A stretch of DNA of 64,000 bases. Source: Candidatus Altimarinota bacterium. Lineage in GTDB: Bacteria; Patescibacteriota; Gracilibacteria; BD1-5; UBA6164. Below are positions 1-10,991 of this stretch, one piece after another. How positions within the stretch are numbered: the first letter of the stretch is position 1; each line of letters begins with the position of its first letter. Below the pieces are notes generated by a model, which was given only the letters and a program-made list of their open reading frames with translations, did not search any database and was not told where the DNA came from. The stretch spans positions 907,204 to 971,203 of the forward strand of contig JAQTWV010000001.1 in NCBI GenBank assembly GCA_028689115.1. The letters run 5' to 3'. A program made the position numbers and the translations under genes.

Positions 1-612
1 GACTTTGCTGGAAAAGAAACTACTTTTAAAGTAAAAGTAAACAAGATTGAAAAAGCAGTAAAACCAGAATTTACACCAGAATTTGTAGAACAATTAAGAG
101 GTAAAAAACTAGATTTAGAATGATTTAAAGCTTTGATAAAAGAAGAAATTCTAGAAACTAAAGATGCAAATGCAAGAATAGATGAAGAATCTAAATTAAT
201 TGATGAATTATTAAAAATAACTACTCTTGATATTTGAAATGCTATACTTGCAAATCAAATTGAAAAAGTTTTTGCTGAAATAAAAGAAAACATGGCTAAT
301 GACCAAGTTAAAATGTTAGATTATTTAGAAAGTTTGAAATTAGACGAAGAAACTTACAAAGAAAACCATGTAAAACCAGTTGCATTAAAAAGATTACAAT
401 GAGAATTAATTCTTCATAAATTATGAGAATTAGAAAAAATAGAAATTAGTGATGACGAAATGAAAGTAGAAATTGAAAAAGTTTTAGCTAAATTTCAAAA
501 TCCAGAAGTATTAGAAAAACTAAAAAATCTATACTTACCTAACACTAAATATTATTCAGAATTAAAACAAAGAATGATATACAGAAAATTGATTGATTCA
601 TTTTTTAATTAA
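1..612 (+). CDS. tig: Trigger factor, C-terminal part (5' end outside window)
   Basis: Trigger factor is the ribosome-associated chaperone and peptidyl-prolyl isomerase that meets nascent chains. Only the last 203 residues are here. The frame is open from base 1. It begins with the end of the FKBP-like domain (GKETTFKVKVNKIEK) and continues into the helical substrate-binding C-terminal domain, rich in Glu and Lys. Several TGA codons fall at glycines, for example after LDLE and in LDIGNAIL, and the frame closes on TAA. A hairpin terminator follows directly. The family assignment is confident; the start cannot be seen. Confidence 0.88.
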
Positions 613-652
613 TAAAAAAAATATTAGAATTTAAAATTCTAATATTTTTTTT
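613..652. terminator. Intrinsic terminator after tig
   Basis: A-rich inverted repeat (AATATTAGAATT / AATTCTAATATT) followed by a T run, starting one base after the tig stop. It is symmetric enough to serve the leftward genes beyond it as well. Confidence 0.8.
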
Positions 653-704
653 GTGGGTTTAATTATATGTACTTGAATTTGTATTTATTTTATTCTTTTT
701 TAAA

Positions 705-1043
705 TTATTGAGATGATAATATAAAAAAGAATAATGAAAATGTTAAACTTACAATTATATAAATTGTACTGAATATGTATCAAATTTTATATTTTTCATA
801 TTTATTAAATATAAAATTAATTATTATAAATAATAAAATATTATATATTGGCATTAAAAAATAATTTGTTAATGGATTTAATATAAATATTAGTAAAAAT
901 ACTCAAGAAGATGATATAAATAATGCATCTATATAACTTCCTAAATTATTTTTATAATAAAAAAATATGGAATTTAAGAAAAAAAATATAATAAGTATAA
1001 ATATATTTATGCTTATATATTTATTTTTAAAGGTATTTTTCAT
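705..1043 (-). CDS. Small membrane protein, unknown function
   Basis: A 112-residue product rich in Ile, Phe, Leu and Asn, with about three to four hydrophobic stretches (residues about 8-25, 32-52, 60-75 and 85-110), so probably an integral membrane protein. Read with UGA = Gly (FISSSGVFLL, KIGYIFST) it closes on TAA. It begins 12 nt after the DUF2283 gene stop and is the last gene of the leftward island, so it is probably cotranscribed with it. I do not recognise a family. Its place next to toxin-antitoxin-like genes could make it accessory, but no function can be assigned. Confidence 0.6.
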
Positions 1044-1055
1044 AGTTATAATTTT

Positions 1056-1265
1056 TTATTTAAAAAATTTTGATGCAGGAATAAATTCAATTCAAATAAT
1101 TTCATTTTTTTCAGAAAAATCAATATTTATCATAGAATTATTTTCATCTAATAATGATGAAGAATATGAAATTTTATTATTTTTATTTTCTTTATAAATA
1201 TAAAGATATGCTGCATTTGCAACTTCATCAATATGAAGTTCAGAATTTAAATTAATTATTTTCAT
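1056..1265 (-). CDS. DUF2283 family protein (possible antitoxin)
   Basis: A 69-residue protein of typical DUF2283 length and pattern: an N-terminal IDEVANAAYLYIYKE segment (compare the family's D.eadalYi) and a C-terminal INIDFSEKNEIIGIEF followed by IPASKFF (compare the family's i.vDyde.g.ivGIEil.As). The Gly of IIGIE is a TGA codon. It starts 8 nt after the stop of a broken DUF4258 gene. DUF4258-DUF2283 neighbours are common and look like toxin-antitoxin pairs; I recall no firm biochemistry, so that role is inference. The toxin-like partner is damaged here while this gene is intact. Confidence 0.68.
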
Positions 1266-1273
1266 ATAGTTTT

Positions 1274-1520
1274 TTAAAGGTTATCAATATAATTTTTTGA
1301 TGGTTTAATTACAGTTGTAATTTTTTTCATACTCAAACAAATTATTATTTTCTTTTAAATAATATCATGTTTTTTAAAATCATTCATGAATATATTCAAA
1401 AATTTCTCATTCATTAATGGTTCTTTTTAATTCATCTATAGAAATTCCTCTTTCTTTTATTCTTTTTAATGCGTGTTCAGAAATATTATTTATTAAATTA
1501 TCTGCTTTACTAGCTTTTTT
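1274..1520 (-). pseudogene. DUF4258-like gene remnant (decayed toxin-like partner)
   Basis: The minus-strand frame reads ISEHALKRIKERGISIDELK, the typical DUF4258 start (iseHAleRm.eRgIs..ev), and resumes downstream as KKITTVIKPSKNYIDNL, the usual C-terminal strand. Three faults separate it from a working gene. There is an in-frame TAA at 1374-1376. A frame change is needed at the 7-T tract 1321-1327. No ATG, GTG or TTG precedes the conserved start, and a TAG at 1521-1523 closes the frame upstream. Two or more independent lesions favour real decay over a single base-call error. The intact DUF2283 gene follows after 8 nt. Confidence 0.62.
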
Positions 1521-1546
1521 CTATTACATTATAATAAATATGATTT

Positions 1547-2470
1547 TTAATCTTTTAAAATGGAATAGGTAGTGGTAAATTCCATTTTAAAAGATCCCTT
1601 ATTATTTTCATAATACTTATATATTGCACTAACTAAAAAATAATGTGGAGCTTGAATATCAAGAAAAGTTCTATTATTTTCTTGTATTTTTAAATCTCTA
1701 AAGATTTTCTTCCTTAAAATATCAATTTTTTTAGTAAACAAATCTTTTTTACATCTTTTTTCTAATTGAATTAATTTAAAAAAATCTGTTGAGATATCAT
1801 CTATTCCAATTATTCTAAACTCAGGCTCAAATTCAAAATCAACCATTAATCCCAGGGTGTTTTGAAATAAATTATAATATTTTTCATTCCAATTATTTCC
1901 TTTTCCATGATAGTTATGGTTACATGAACTACAACAAGGAAATAAGTTCATTTCATTTATATAAAGTAAAGGAAATTCAGACTTTGGAAGTAAATGATCA
2001 ATTTCAAAGTCCAGCAATTCAAAATCTTCTTTTGAATCACAATATGGACAAATACAATGTTCTTGATCTTCAAAAAAAATCTTCTTAAAAATCATTTTAC
2101 TAAATATTCATTCATCTAAACCAGACCAATAAGATTCAGAAAAAATTATTTTTTCATAAATAAATTCTAATAAATTTATTATTTCATCTGATATTTCTTT
2201 CTTTGAAACGTTAAAAATACTTTTTCTGATTTCCTCATCTTGTAACAAACTAATTTTTAGAGATTTTTTTGCATCTTTCTGTGAAATATTTGAGATTAAA
2301 GTAATAAAATGTTCCTTGTTGGTTCTTAGTTTTTCAATTCTTTGCAGATATTTGTTTATACTAAAATCAATACCATCCCTTTTAATTATTTGAGATAGTA
2401 TTTCTTCAAATACATACTTCCTTATACTAAATATTTTAGAATAAGCTTGTGTAGTTTTAATTATTCTCAT
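1547..2470 (-). CDS. ptuB: HNH endonuclease, PtuB-like (Septu anti-phage system)
   Basis: A 307-residue protein. Two apparent frames join at a single UGA (Gly121). The C-terminal half holds an HNH/zinc nuclease core: CPYC at about 141-144, the catalytic-type DH at about 158-159, Asn175, and CSSCN at about 180-184. The N-terminal 120 residues are helical and unassigned. Its start lies 14 nt inside the 3' end of the upstream ATPase gene, so the two are translationally coupled. An SMC-like ATPase followed by an HNH protein is the type I Septu layout (PtuA-PtuB), where the nuclease is the effector. An AAA-HNH module of another defence system (as in some retrons) is the main alternative. Confidence 0.75.
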
Positions 2471-3848
2471 AATTTTCTAGAAATTGTTTTCTTAAAAATA
2501 TTTTTTCTTCAACATTACACATGGCATTTAATAACTCTGCCTTTTCTTTCTTTTCCATTGTATAGTAAGTTTCTTTTAATTCTTTATAAACAAAAGGAAG
2601 TGTTTTTTCTCCTATGGATTCAAAATCAAACTCATCACATAGCAATGTAGGTTCTGCTACTTTATTAATTACTCCTTTTGAAATTTTCAAAACACAATTA
2701 TTGTGTAAATAACGAATTATTCTATAATCATGAGTTGTAAAAATAAGAGTAGAATTAAATTCCGTGGTAGCCTTATGTAAGGCTGGAATAACTAACTCTC
2801 TCCATTTGGGGTTTAGGTGATTTTCAGGTTCTTCAATTATAACAATTGAATCTTTCTCGAGTCCTGATAATATGGAAATATATCTTATGATTAAGAATTT
2901 TTCTCATGAACTTAATTCCTCAAAACTTAGATTAACATCATCTTTTATAAGACCTAATCCATTTAAAAATATATATTTTCCCATGTATTCACTATATTCA
3001 TTTGAAATATTTAATACATCTGAAAAGCTCAAAGATTGAGAATCTGAGTCTAATCTTAATCTACTATCATTTAGTAATTTATTATATAAAGTAACTTCTT
3101 TTTCTTTTTTCTTTGCTTCTCTTACTTTTTCTGGTGTATAATGTCTAGAATTAATACATTCTTTAGTTAACCAGAATTTATCTTCATCAGAAAGGCTTGG
3201 TTCATAAATAATATCTGCTATATTTCTAACTATTTTTAAATCAATATATCCAGACAACTGAAATCACATTTGTTCCAAGAAAATATTTGCTATATTTTGT
3301 TTACTTGAATTTTTTAAAAAACGAATAATTCCATTTGTTATAGACGGATAACTATAGGAATTCTTACCATACAATCCAGCTAAATCATATTTAGTTAAAT
3401 GGTCATCCCCTATATAATTATAAGGTTTCTCATTTGGATATTCTCAGTTAGTTTCAAAAGTAGAAAGTAAAATTTTACCATTCCAGAATACATTAATTTT
3501 ATCATTATGGATTTCTTTGTCTTTTTTATTTAGTCTTGAACCTGATTTGAATTTATAATATAGTTCACAATTAATAAGTAACTCAAAAGTATTATCTTTA
3601 TATATTATTTCTCTTAGGTCATTATTAAATTCAAATTTTATATGTATATCAAAATCTAAATCAGTCCTAGTTGAAATTGATTGAAATATCCAAGAAATCA
3701 TTGAACATAAAGTTGTTTTTCCACTTCCATTTGGTCAGATAAGGCCTAATATTTGAGCCCCTTTTGGAAATAATTGCTTACCATTTAGTTTAAAAGAATT
3801 ATTCTTTAATATTTTATATTCATTAATTTTGATTTGAATAATTTTCAT
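2457..3848 (-). CDS. ptuA: SMC/ABC-type AAA ATPase, PtuA-like (Septu anti-phage system)
   Basis: A 463-residue ATPase of the overcoming-lysogenization-defect/PtuA type. Walker A GPNGSGKTT is at 38-46, with the first Gly encoded by TGA. The ABC signature LSSGEK ends near 317, and its invariant Gly315 is also TGA (2904-2906). Walker B is IVIIEEPE at 335-342, and an H-loop TTHDYR lies near 370. The middle part is charged and probably coiled-coil. With the overlapping HNH gene it matches Septu, in which PtuA ATPase assembles with the PtuB nuclease and restricts phage. The gene begins 152 nt after the DUF4279 gene, and the spacer carries no recognised gene. Confidence 0.78.
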
Positions 3849-4000
3849 ATTTTACCTTTAATATAATAAATCCATTTTTGTGAGGAACGAAGCAAAAATA
3901 CCTTATAAACCACTCATAAAAATAAAAATCAAATTTATCTTCCTTTTTAATAAAGCTTATCAAAATACCTTATTTAAAATATTTTTTGAATTACATATAA

Positions 4001-4405
4001 CTAGTCAGATAAGCTATATATATCAAAATCAATATCAATTCACAGATTCCATAATTCTCATAAATTTTTATTATCAATATTTAATCAAGGATTATTTCAG
4101 TAATAATAATAAATTACAGCTATTTGAAATCTACATCAGTTATTTTTTAATATAATTAACTTATCTTTTAATTTATTGAAAATATTTATTAATCATATTA
4201 TATGTTTATTTAAATCTTCCTCAGAATGTTTAACTCAAGAATTTTTTACCCATATAAATTCATCATTTATTGCTCAAACTTTACTATCATTTATTTTTCA
4301 TCATTTTTTACAATATTTATCATATTTTAATCATAAAATATCTGATATTTGATCATAGTGAATATTTTCTGAAAAAATAGATAATTCTACTATTAATTTA
4401 TTCAT
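4001..4405 (-). CDS. DUF4279 family protein, probable Rhs toxin immunity protein
   Basis: A 134-residue cytosolic protein. It shows the DUF4279 outline: an N-terminal LIVELSIFSENIHYDQIS strand-helix (compare sl.i.ge.ldpdeit), an early lysine- and glycine-rich KKGGKIN turn, WVKNSGVKHSEEDLNKHI in the middle, and a C-terminal LGIDIDFDIYS (the family's lg..l.iDiY). Many glycines are TGA and it stops at TAG. It lies 18 nt downstream of the toxin-tipped rhs gene on the same strand, which is where immunity genes sit in polymorphic-toxin loci. The immunity role is inferred from position; family membership is from motif memory. Confidence 0.62.
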
Positions 4406-4423
4406 AATTATTAAGTTTAAGTA

Positions 4424-7400
4424 TTAAAAATTGTTTATATTTAAATCTATAAATGTTGGTTCTGAGTTTCACTTTCATGTTTTTCTTTTAAAATATATAT
4501 TTCAATCTTTTGTTTTAAATAAATCATATTTAGATCAATCTTTTTTAGGTTTTAAATTATGAATATCATAACCTCATTTTTTTATTTTTTCTATCTCTCA
4601 TTTATTTAATTCTTTATCTTGTTTGAAATTGTAATTTCCTAAATTTTTATCACTACTATTCATCATATAAACACCCATTCAAGCTACTCAAGCTCAAGCA
4701 ACAGTTGCTCAACAACTTGCTCAAGCTGTTATTGCAACAGGAGAACAAGCAATAATTCAAACTCAAGTAGGGGCAGTAACTATTCAACATCATCATGTAA
4801 TACTTATTGAACTAATACAAGCAGGAGCTGTCGTAGCTGTTATTGATATTCAAGTAATTAAAAGAGTTTTTCAAAATTCATATTGAATTCTATTTTTATT
4901 GTCTCAAATAAAATCAAATACATCCATTATTTTATCTGGTATTGATTTTTTCTCAGTCCCCATCAAATCCACATAATTCATCACATTATTCCCCACATAA
5001 CTATACAAATTCACATCATCAACTTGTCAAATTGGATCTCTACTTATAAATCTACCAAGATTAGCATCATAGTATCTTGCTCTAAGATAATATAATCAAA
5101 TTTCTTTGTCATATTCTCTTCATGTAAAAAGTATTGTATTTCATATATCAGCTCAACTTGTTATTTTTGCATTACCAAAACTATCATATTCATAACTAAC
5201 AACTATATCTCCATTTTCATCACTTATTCACTCAATACTTCATAGGTGATTTTTATGATAATAATAAACATTGTTATCAATTACATAAGCTACTAAATCA
5301 TCTAATCATATTCAGTTTATGTAGTTTTTATTTGTTGTAGTCTGATTAACTAAATCTGTAACTTTTTCAGTTAATATATTTTCATTACTAAAAATATATT
5401 CAGTTGTTTCTTGTTCTGTCTCTTTAAAATATCTTCTATTTAACACATCATAACTATATTGTGCTATTATTCAACTAGAAGTTTCTACTTTTGTAAGTCT
5501 GTTTTTGTAGTCATAAGAAAATGTTTTTTCTCAGTCATTTTTTAGATTTCCATTATTATCGTAAGTATAATTTAAACTTCAAGATAGTGTTGTTCAACTA
5601 AGAGTTGTATATTGATTTAGTATGTTAGTTTCATAATCATAACTAGCTCCACTTCAAGTATTTAAATTGAAACTATTTATTCTGTTTCAAACATTGTCAT
5701 ATTTAAAACTTTCTAGTAAATTTTGATTTACATTATTTTGTACTTCTTTTAATCTGTAAATATCATCATACAAGTAGTTTTTTATATTATCACTTGTTAT
5801 GTTGTTTACATCATCATAAGTATAGTTGTAATTATTTACTTCATTGTTTAAACTATTTATTCTACTTAGATTATCATAAGTTTTTACTATACTTGTATTG
5901 TTTGTATATATTAAACTAGTATTTTCAAGTCATGTATAATTGTAAGTTGCTATATTATTTGAATCATATCAGATATTTGTAATTCTGTTTAAGTTGTCAT
6001 AAGTATAGTTTGTAGTTTTGTTATTTGGATTTGTTATACTTGTAAGATTATTATTGTTATCATAATCATAACTAACCAAACTACCAGATTGAGTTTCAGT
6101 TATCATTCTACCTAAACTATCATAACTAAATTGTAGTTTATGATTATTACTATCATTTGCTTCTACTAATCTTCATAATTCATCATAACTATATGTTTCA
6201 TTTGTTATTCAAATTATTCCATTTCAGTTTGTTATATTTTTAGATATTAATCTATTTTGAGAATCATAAGTATAGTTTATGATTGTACCATTTGGGTCAG
6301 TTTTTTGGACTAGATTATTATTTGTATCATACTCATAATTTAATTCTTTATTATCTGCATAGATTTGTTTAACTAGTCTATTTAATATGTCATATTCATA
6401 GTTTGTAATATTTCACTCACTATCTGTTATACTAAGCATATTTCATAAACTATCATATGTGTAAGTAGTTGTTTTGTTTCATGAGTTTGAAATTAGAGTT
6501 TCAGTTTTAACTTTTCAAGTGTAAGTATATGTAAAGTTTGTTATATTTCCCTCTTCATCTGTTTTACTTATTACTTGATTAAGTTTGTTGTATGTATATG
6601 TTTTTGTTTTGTTTAAACTATTTGTTTCACTTATGAGTCTATTATCTGAGTCATAAGTATAGTTTGTAGTTATAGTTTTGTTTGCAGAACTTATTATTTT
6701 CTTTTCTACTAGATTATCATTTTTGTCATAACTATTTTGTACTATATTTCATAGACTATCTTCTACTTGTACCAATCTAGAAAATATATCATAAGTATAG
6801 TTTGTTTCGTTTCCTTTTGCATCAATAGTTTTGATTATATTTCATAAACTATCGTATTTTGTTTTTGTTATAATTATATCATTTGGTAATATATGATTTT
6901 TAGTTTCTATTGCTCTATTTTGTTTATCATATACAAATTCTTGTTTTGATAACAAATTATCATTTTCATCATATATTTCTTGTTTTATTATATTGTTTGA
7001 TTTGTCGTAGGTGTAAGTTGTGTAACTATTATCAGGATTTATTTTTTTGATTATTCTATCAAATAAATCATACTCAAAGTTTATTTCACTACCATTTGGA
7101 TTTATTTGTTTAATTAATCTCTCATTTAAATCATAAGTATAATTTGTAGTTACATCATTGTTTCAATAACTTATAGTTTTACTTAAAACAAGAGCATTTT
7201 CATCATAAACAATATTTTCAACTGCACCACTTCATGAACTAGTTTCTATTATTCTAGAATTTGTATCATAAATATAGTTTGTAATTAGATTTACTCATAA
7301 ATCAACTTCAGTAGTAGTTTGAGTTAGATTATCAAGTATATCATAATTATAACTTGTATTTACTTCCTCATTTGTTCATAAAACTATTTTTTCACTTGTT

Positions 7401-10303
7401 TTTTTGTTTAGAGAATTATAAATTATTTCATTTACTATTCATTCACTTGTAGTTTTGCTTATTAGTAGATTAAAATCATCATATGTTAAATTTGTTTCGT
7501 TACCTTTTCAATCTATTATTTTTGTCATATTTCATTTTGTATCATATACAAAACTATTTTCTATAGCCAAACTTCAAGTTCATTTTGTTATTTTACTTAG
7601 ATTTCAAGCAATATATTCAAAACTTGTTTCTAATCATCCAGCATTAGTTTGCGAAACTAGTTGACCACTTCAATTATATGTAAAACTTTCATTTATATTT
7701 ATGTTATTTCAATTGTAGTCTTTTACTCAAACTACTTCTTTTGATACTAAATTATTATTTGTATCGTATACTAGATTAGTAATTAAACCATTTGGTTCTA
7801 TTATCTGAGTTGGTTTATTTGTGAGCAGATCATAAGTATAATTTATAACTATATCATCTATAGATCATGAAGATGTTGTATCTTGAACAACTCTTTTTTC
7901 TATTAAATTATTATTTATATCATAATTATATAAAACTCAATTTCATAAAGGTTTGATTTCTTTTATTAAATTATTATTTGAGTCGTATTCATAATTGTAT
8001 TCTAAATCTCCACTTGTTTTTTTGATTACTTTTTTAATAGTATTTCAAAAATTATCGTAAAAATAATCTATCACATTTCACTCTCTATCTGTAACACTAT
8101 TTTTTGTAATTTTATTATTTGTATCAATATTATAATCATAATATATAGTTCAATTACCATAAGTTTGGCTTGATACTCTATCAAAACTATCATAAGTATT
8201 TTCTACATATGTATTATTTGCAGAGTCTATTAGTTTTACTATATTGTGAGAACTTTCAAAATCAGTTCAAATAGTATAAGTAAAACTTATCTCTTTTTCA
8301 CTATTTCAATTTATCATTTTGATTGTTTTTAAATCAAATTGACTACCTTCACTTTCATTTTCATTGAAATATATAAACTCAACTTCATATCATGTAAAAT
8401 CTACTATTTTATATAATCTACTATTTCAATAATAACTTAGATTATACTCTCTATTTAAAGTATCTGTTATTTTTGTAAGTTGAAAGTCAGAGTTATATGT
8501 AAAACTTAAATTGTTTCCATATGTATCTACTATCTTTTCTATCTTGAAATTATCTCAAAATATGTATTTTGTTTTGTCATCAAAACTTATTTCATATTTA
8601 TTATTTACTAGTTCTAAATTTGCTTTTATGGTTTCATTTCTTTCAAAAGTGCTTCCTGAACTAGTAAATTTAAATACTCATAGTTTACCATCATGAATAT
8701 TTATATTTCAATTCTCATCTTGAGTTAGGTATATGTTATAGTTATAATCAAAATTATTTCATATTGGTCAGTTATAATATGCTTGATTCTTGTATCTTAT
8801 TTTAAATTCAAAAGGTAGGTTAATTCAAGCATAACTCATAAGAGTATTTTCATAATCAAATTCTCATGTACTTAACATAACTGGATCTCATTTACTAGAA
8901 TATTCAGAAGTAGTTGTTAATTTTTCTGTTTCTTTTGTTTTTAAATCTAATTTTGATATATCAAAAATAAGAGGTCAAGATGATATATTTTGAGAACAAA
9001 TAGGATTAGAATTGTTTTCTATTAAATTAGATGGATTATATTTTATTGGTCAATTATTTAATAATGATTTAATACATCATGGTACATTTATACAATAAGA
9101 ATCTGACCACTCAATATTCTCTGTTGTAAATGGACTCCATTTCCAATATAAATTTGTTTGTTCTAACATTAAATTTGCAGATAATCAATATTGTGTCACA
9201 TTAGTTTGATATATTCATAGTCAAAGTATATCAATATTGTATTTATTATATATTGGTAAACTATTCCAGGTTAAATAAACTCATGTGCTTATAATATTTC
9301 ATATAATACTATCAAATCATCAATAAATATAAATTTTTCATGATCATAATATATTTCAGTTATTTTTAAAGTTTCAACTAATATATAATTTATTATTATT
9401 ATTATAATTAGTTACTTCAGTTCAATAAGTACCATTATTTTCAAAATTTCAATTAACATTTATTATATAATTATAATTACTTTCATGTTTTTTAAGACTT
9501 ACACCTTGTTTTATTATTAAATTTCAATTTATTGTTATATTTTGTTTAATATCTATATTTCCTCAAATAACTATATTTCTTCATGTTAATGAATATAAAT
9601 TATTTCATAAATATAAATATTCAAAATTTGTAACTAAATTCAATGATGTAGTTCATAAATAAACATTTTCATTATTTCAATTTTCATTACTTCAAGAATT
9701 CAAATTTCAAGGTCATATAACAGCATATAAATAACTATCTTTAGGTACATATAATGTATATCAGTTTAAAAATATTGTTTTATAAAATTCTACTTTATTT
9801 AATATTTTTAAACTATTTCATAACTTTATATTTAAGTCTAATATTCAGTAATTGAGTAAATCATTATATAAATAAAAATCATTTATGTAACTAATTATTC
9901 AATAATTAAATAATTTACCTTTAATTGAAAATTTAAAATTCATATTATTAGTTTGATTAATTCATCAAATACTTCAATTATTTAGTAAATCTCAATTAAC
10001 AGTAAAATAATAAATACCACTATATCATAATTTTGATAATTTTCATTGATTATTTATAGTCAAATTATTTATAGTTATATTAGATGTAGAAATATTTATA
10101 ACTCATTTAATCACTACATCATCTCAAACTCAAGGAACAACTCATCAAATCCAAGTAGAAGTGCTAGCCCAATTACCACCAATAGAAGTCGATTCAATTA
10201 CTGCAGCATTTACCAATCAAAAAGAAAACCAAAATCATATTAGAAATACTACTATTTTTAATATGATTTTGGTTCATAAAGTTACATTATTTATATTTCC
10301 CAT
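4424..10303 (-). CDS. Rhs/YD-repeat polymorphic toxin, 1,959 residues
   Basis: One uninterrupted code-25 frame. Residues about 12-37 form a hydrophobic signal or anchor. A Thr/Asn/Ile-rich beta-type region with many short strands follows to about 470 and begins GGNWASTSTWIGG. The Rhs part opens with DPVMLSTGEFDYE near 473 and GINLPFEFKIRY near 490. Dozens of YD repeats (pattern YDxxGRI) run from about 600 to 1,700. The core closes with RYYDANLGRFISRDP at about 1,745-1,757 and NLYSYVGNNVMNYVDLMG. The last ~180 residues have a Gly/Ala/Thr hydrophobic segment and then a charged tail, DLFKTKDGNIYFKRKTGKG and SEPTFIDLNINNF, resembling from memory the polymorphic toxin type 33 motif. The repeat shell encloses and releases the tip toxin in known Rhs proteins. 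Confidence 0.85.
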
Positions 10304-10497
10304 AATTTAAGGTTTTATTAAATATAAAAACTATTTTACTAAATTAGTATAATTATTTTTCTAATAATTCAATTATTTTTTAGGTTTTTCCTCTATTTTA
10401 AGCCAAAAAATAAAATAAGTCATATATTATACACATAGCACATTAAATTCACATTAAACAGTTAGTATTTCACATAGACAAATAAAGTATTTATTGT
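10304..10497. other. Spacer upstream of rhs
   Basis: About 195 nt of AT-rich DNA between the rhs start and the next terminator. It must hold the rhs promoter, read leftwards, but I could not fix a convincing -35/-10 pair. No gene, RNA or repeat was seen. Confidence 0.5.
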
Positions 10498-10534
10498 AAA
10501 AAAAAGATTAGAATTAAAATTCTAATCTTTTTTT
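10498..10534. terminator. Intrinsic terminator at the end of the gmk-trmD unit
   Basis: Perfect A/T-flanked hairpin: AAAGATTAGAATT paired with AATTCTAATCTTT, with a T run on either strand. It overlaps the last codons of the membrane-protein gene (stop at 10522-10524), so the stop codon lies inside the stem. Confidence 0.8.
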
Positions 10535-10983
10535 GTTTCAAAATCATCTACTTCATCTAAATGTTCTTCAATTTTTATACTCTTCTCAACTTTTTCTTCT
10601 GTTTTTTGAAATTCTTCTTTTTTAAAATTTGAATTTTCAATTACTTTTATATTTATATTTTTTTCTAGTTCTTTTTTTCTTTCTTCGACTATTTCATTAA
10701 ATATATCTAAGTTTTCTTCTATTTCTTCATAATATTTATCATAAAGTGTTCTTCTTGGCCTAATTAATAAATATATAAATATTCAAAAAGGACTCAGTAA
10801 TAATATAGTTAAAACTGCAATTGATTGAAAAAATAAACTATTACTTCTAATAGAAATATCTTTTATTACCCAAACTATAAGTGCTATCCAAATTATAAAA
10901 AAATAAATAATAGCTATTTTTAATGCAAATTCAAAGGTAATTGCATCCCACATTGCTTGCAAATATAAGTCAATTTTGTCCAT
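10522..10983 (-). CDS. Membrane protein with charged coiled-coil tail, unknown function
   Basis: A 153-residue protein. Residues about 18-40 (FALKIAIIYFFIIWIALIVW) and about 50-75 form two hydrophobic segments, joined by a short loop. From about 78 (RPRRTLYDKYYEEIEENLDI) to the end it is highly charged, rich in Glu and Lys, and likely a cytoplasmic coiled coil. A TGA glycine lies between SPF and IFIYLL. It starts 8 nt after trmD, so it is probably the third gene of a gmk-trmD unit. I do not recognise a family. Overlap of the stop codon with the terminator stem is unusual but seen elsewhere in this window. Confidence 0.65.
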
Positions 10984-10991
10984 TATTATGC

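Noticed and set aside
3849..4000. Possible gene fragment in the gap between DUF4279 and ptuA (open minus frame with ...FDFYFYEWFIRYF)
   Set aside because: No start codon, short, and no family likeness; may be a remnant but cannot be supported.
5000..8200. Possible direct-repeat array (repeated 'ATCATAAGTATA'-like units)
   Set aside because: The spacing is irregular and in frame: it is the coding of YD repeats in the Rhs gene, not a CRISPR array.
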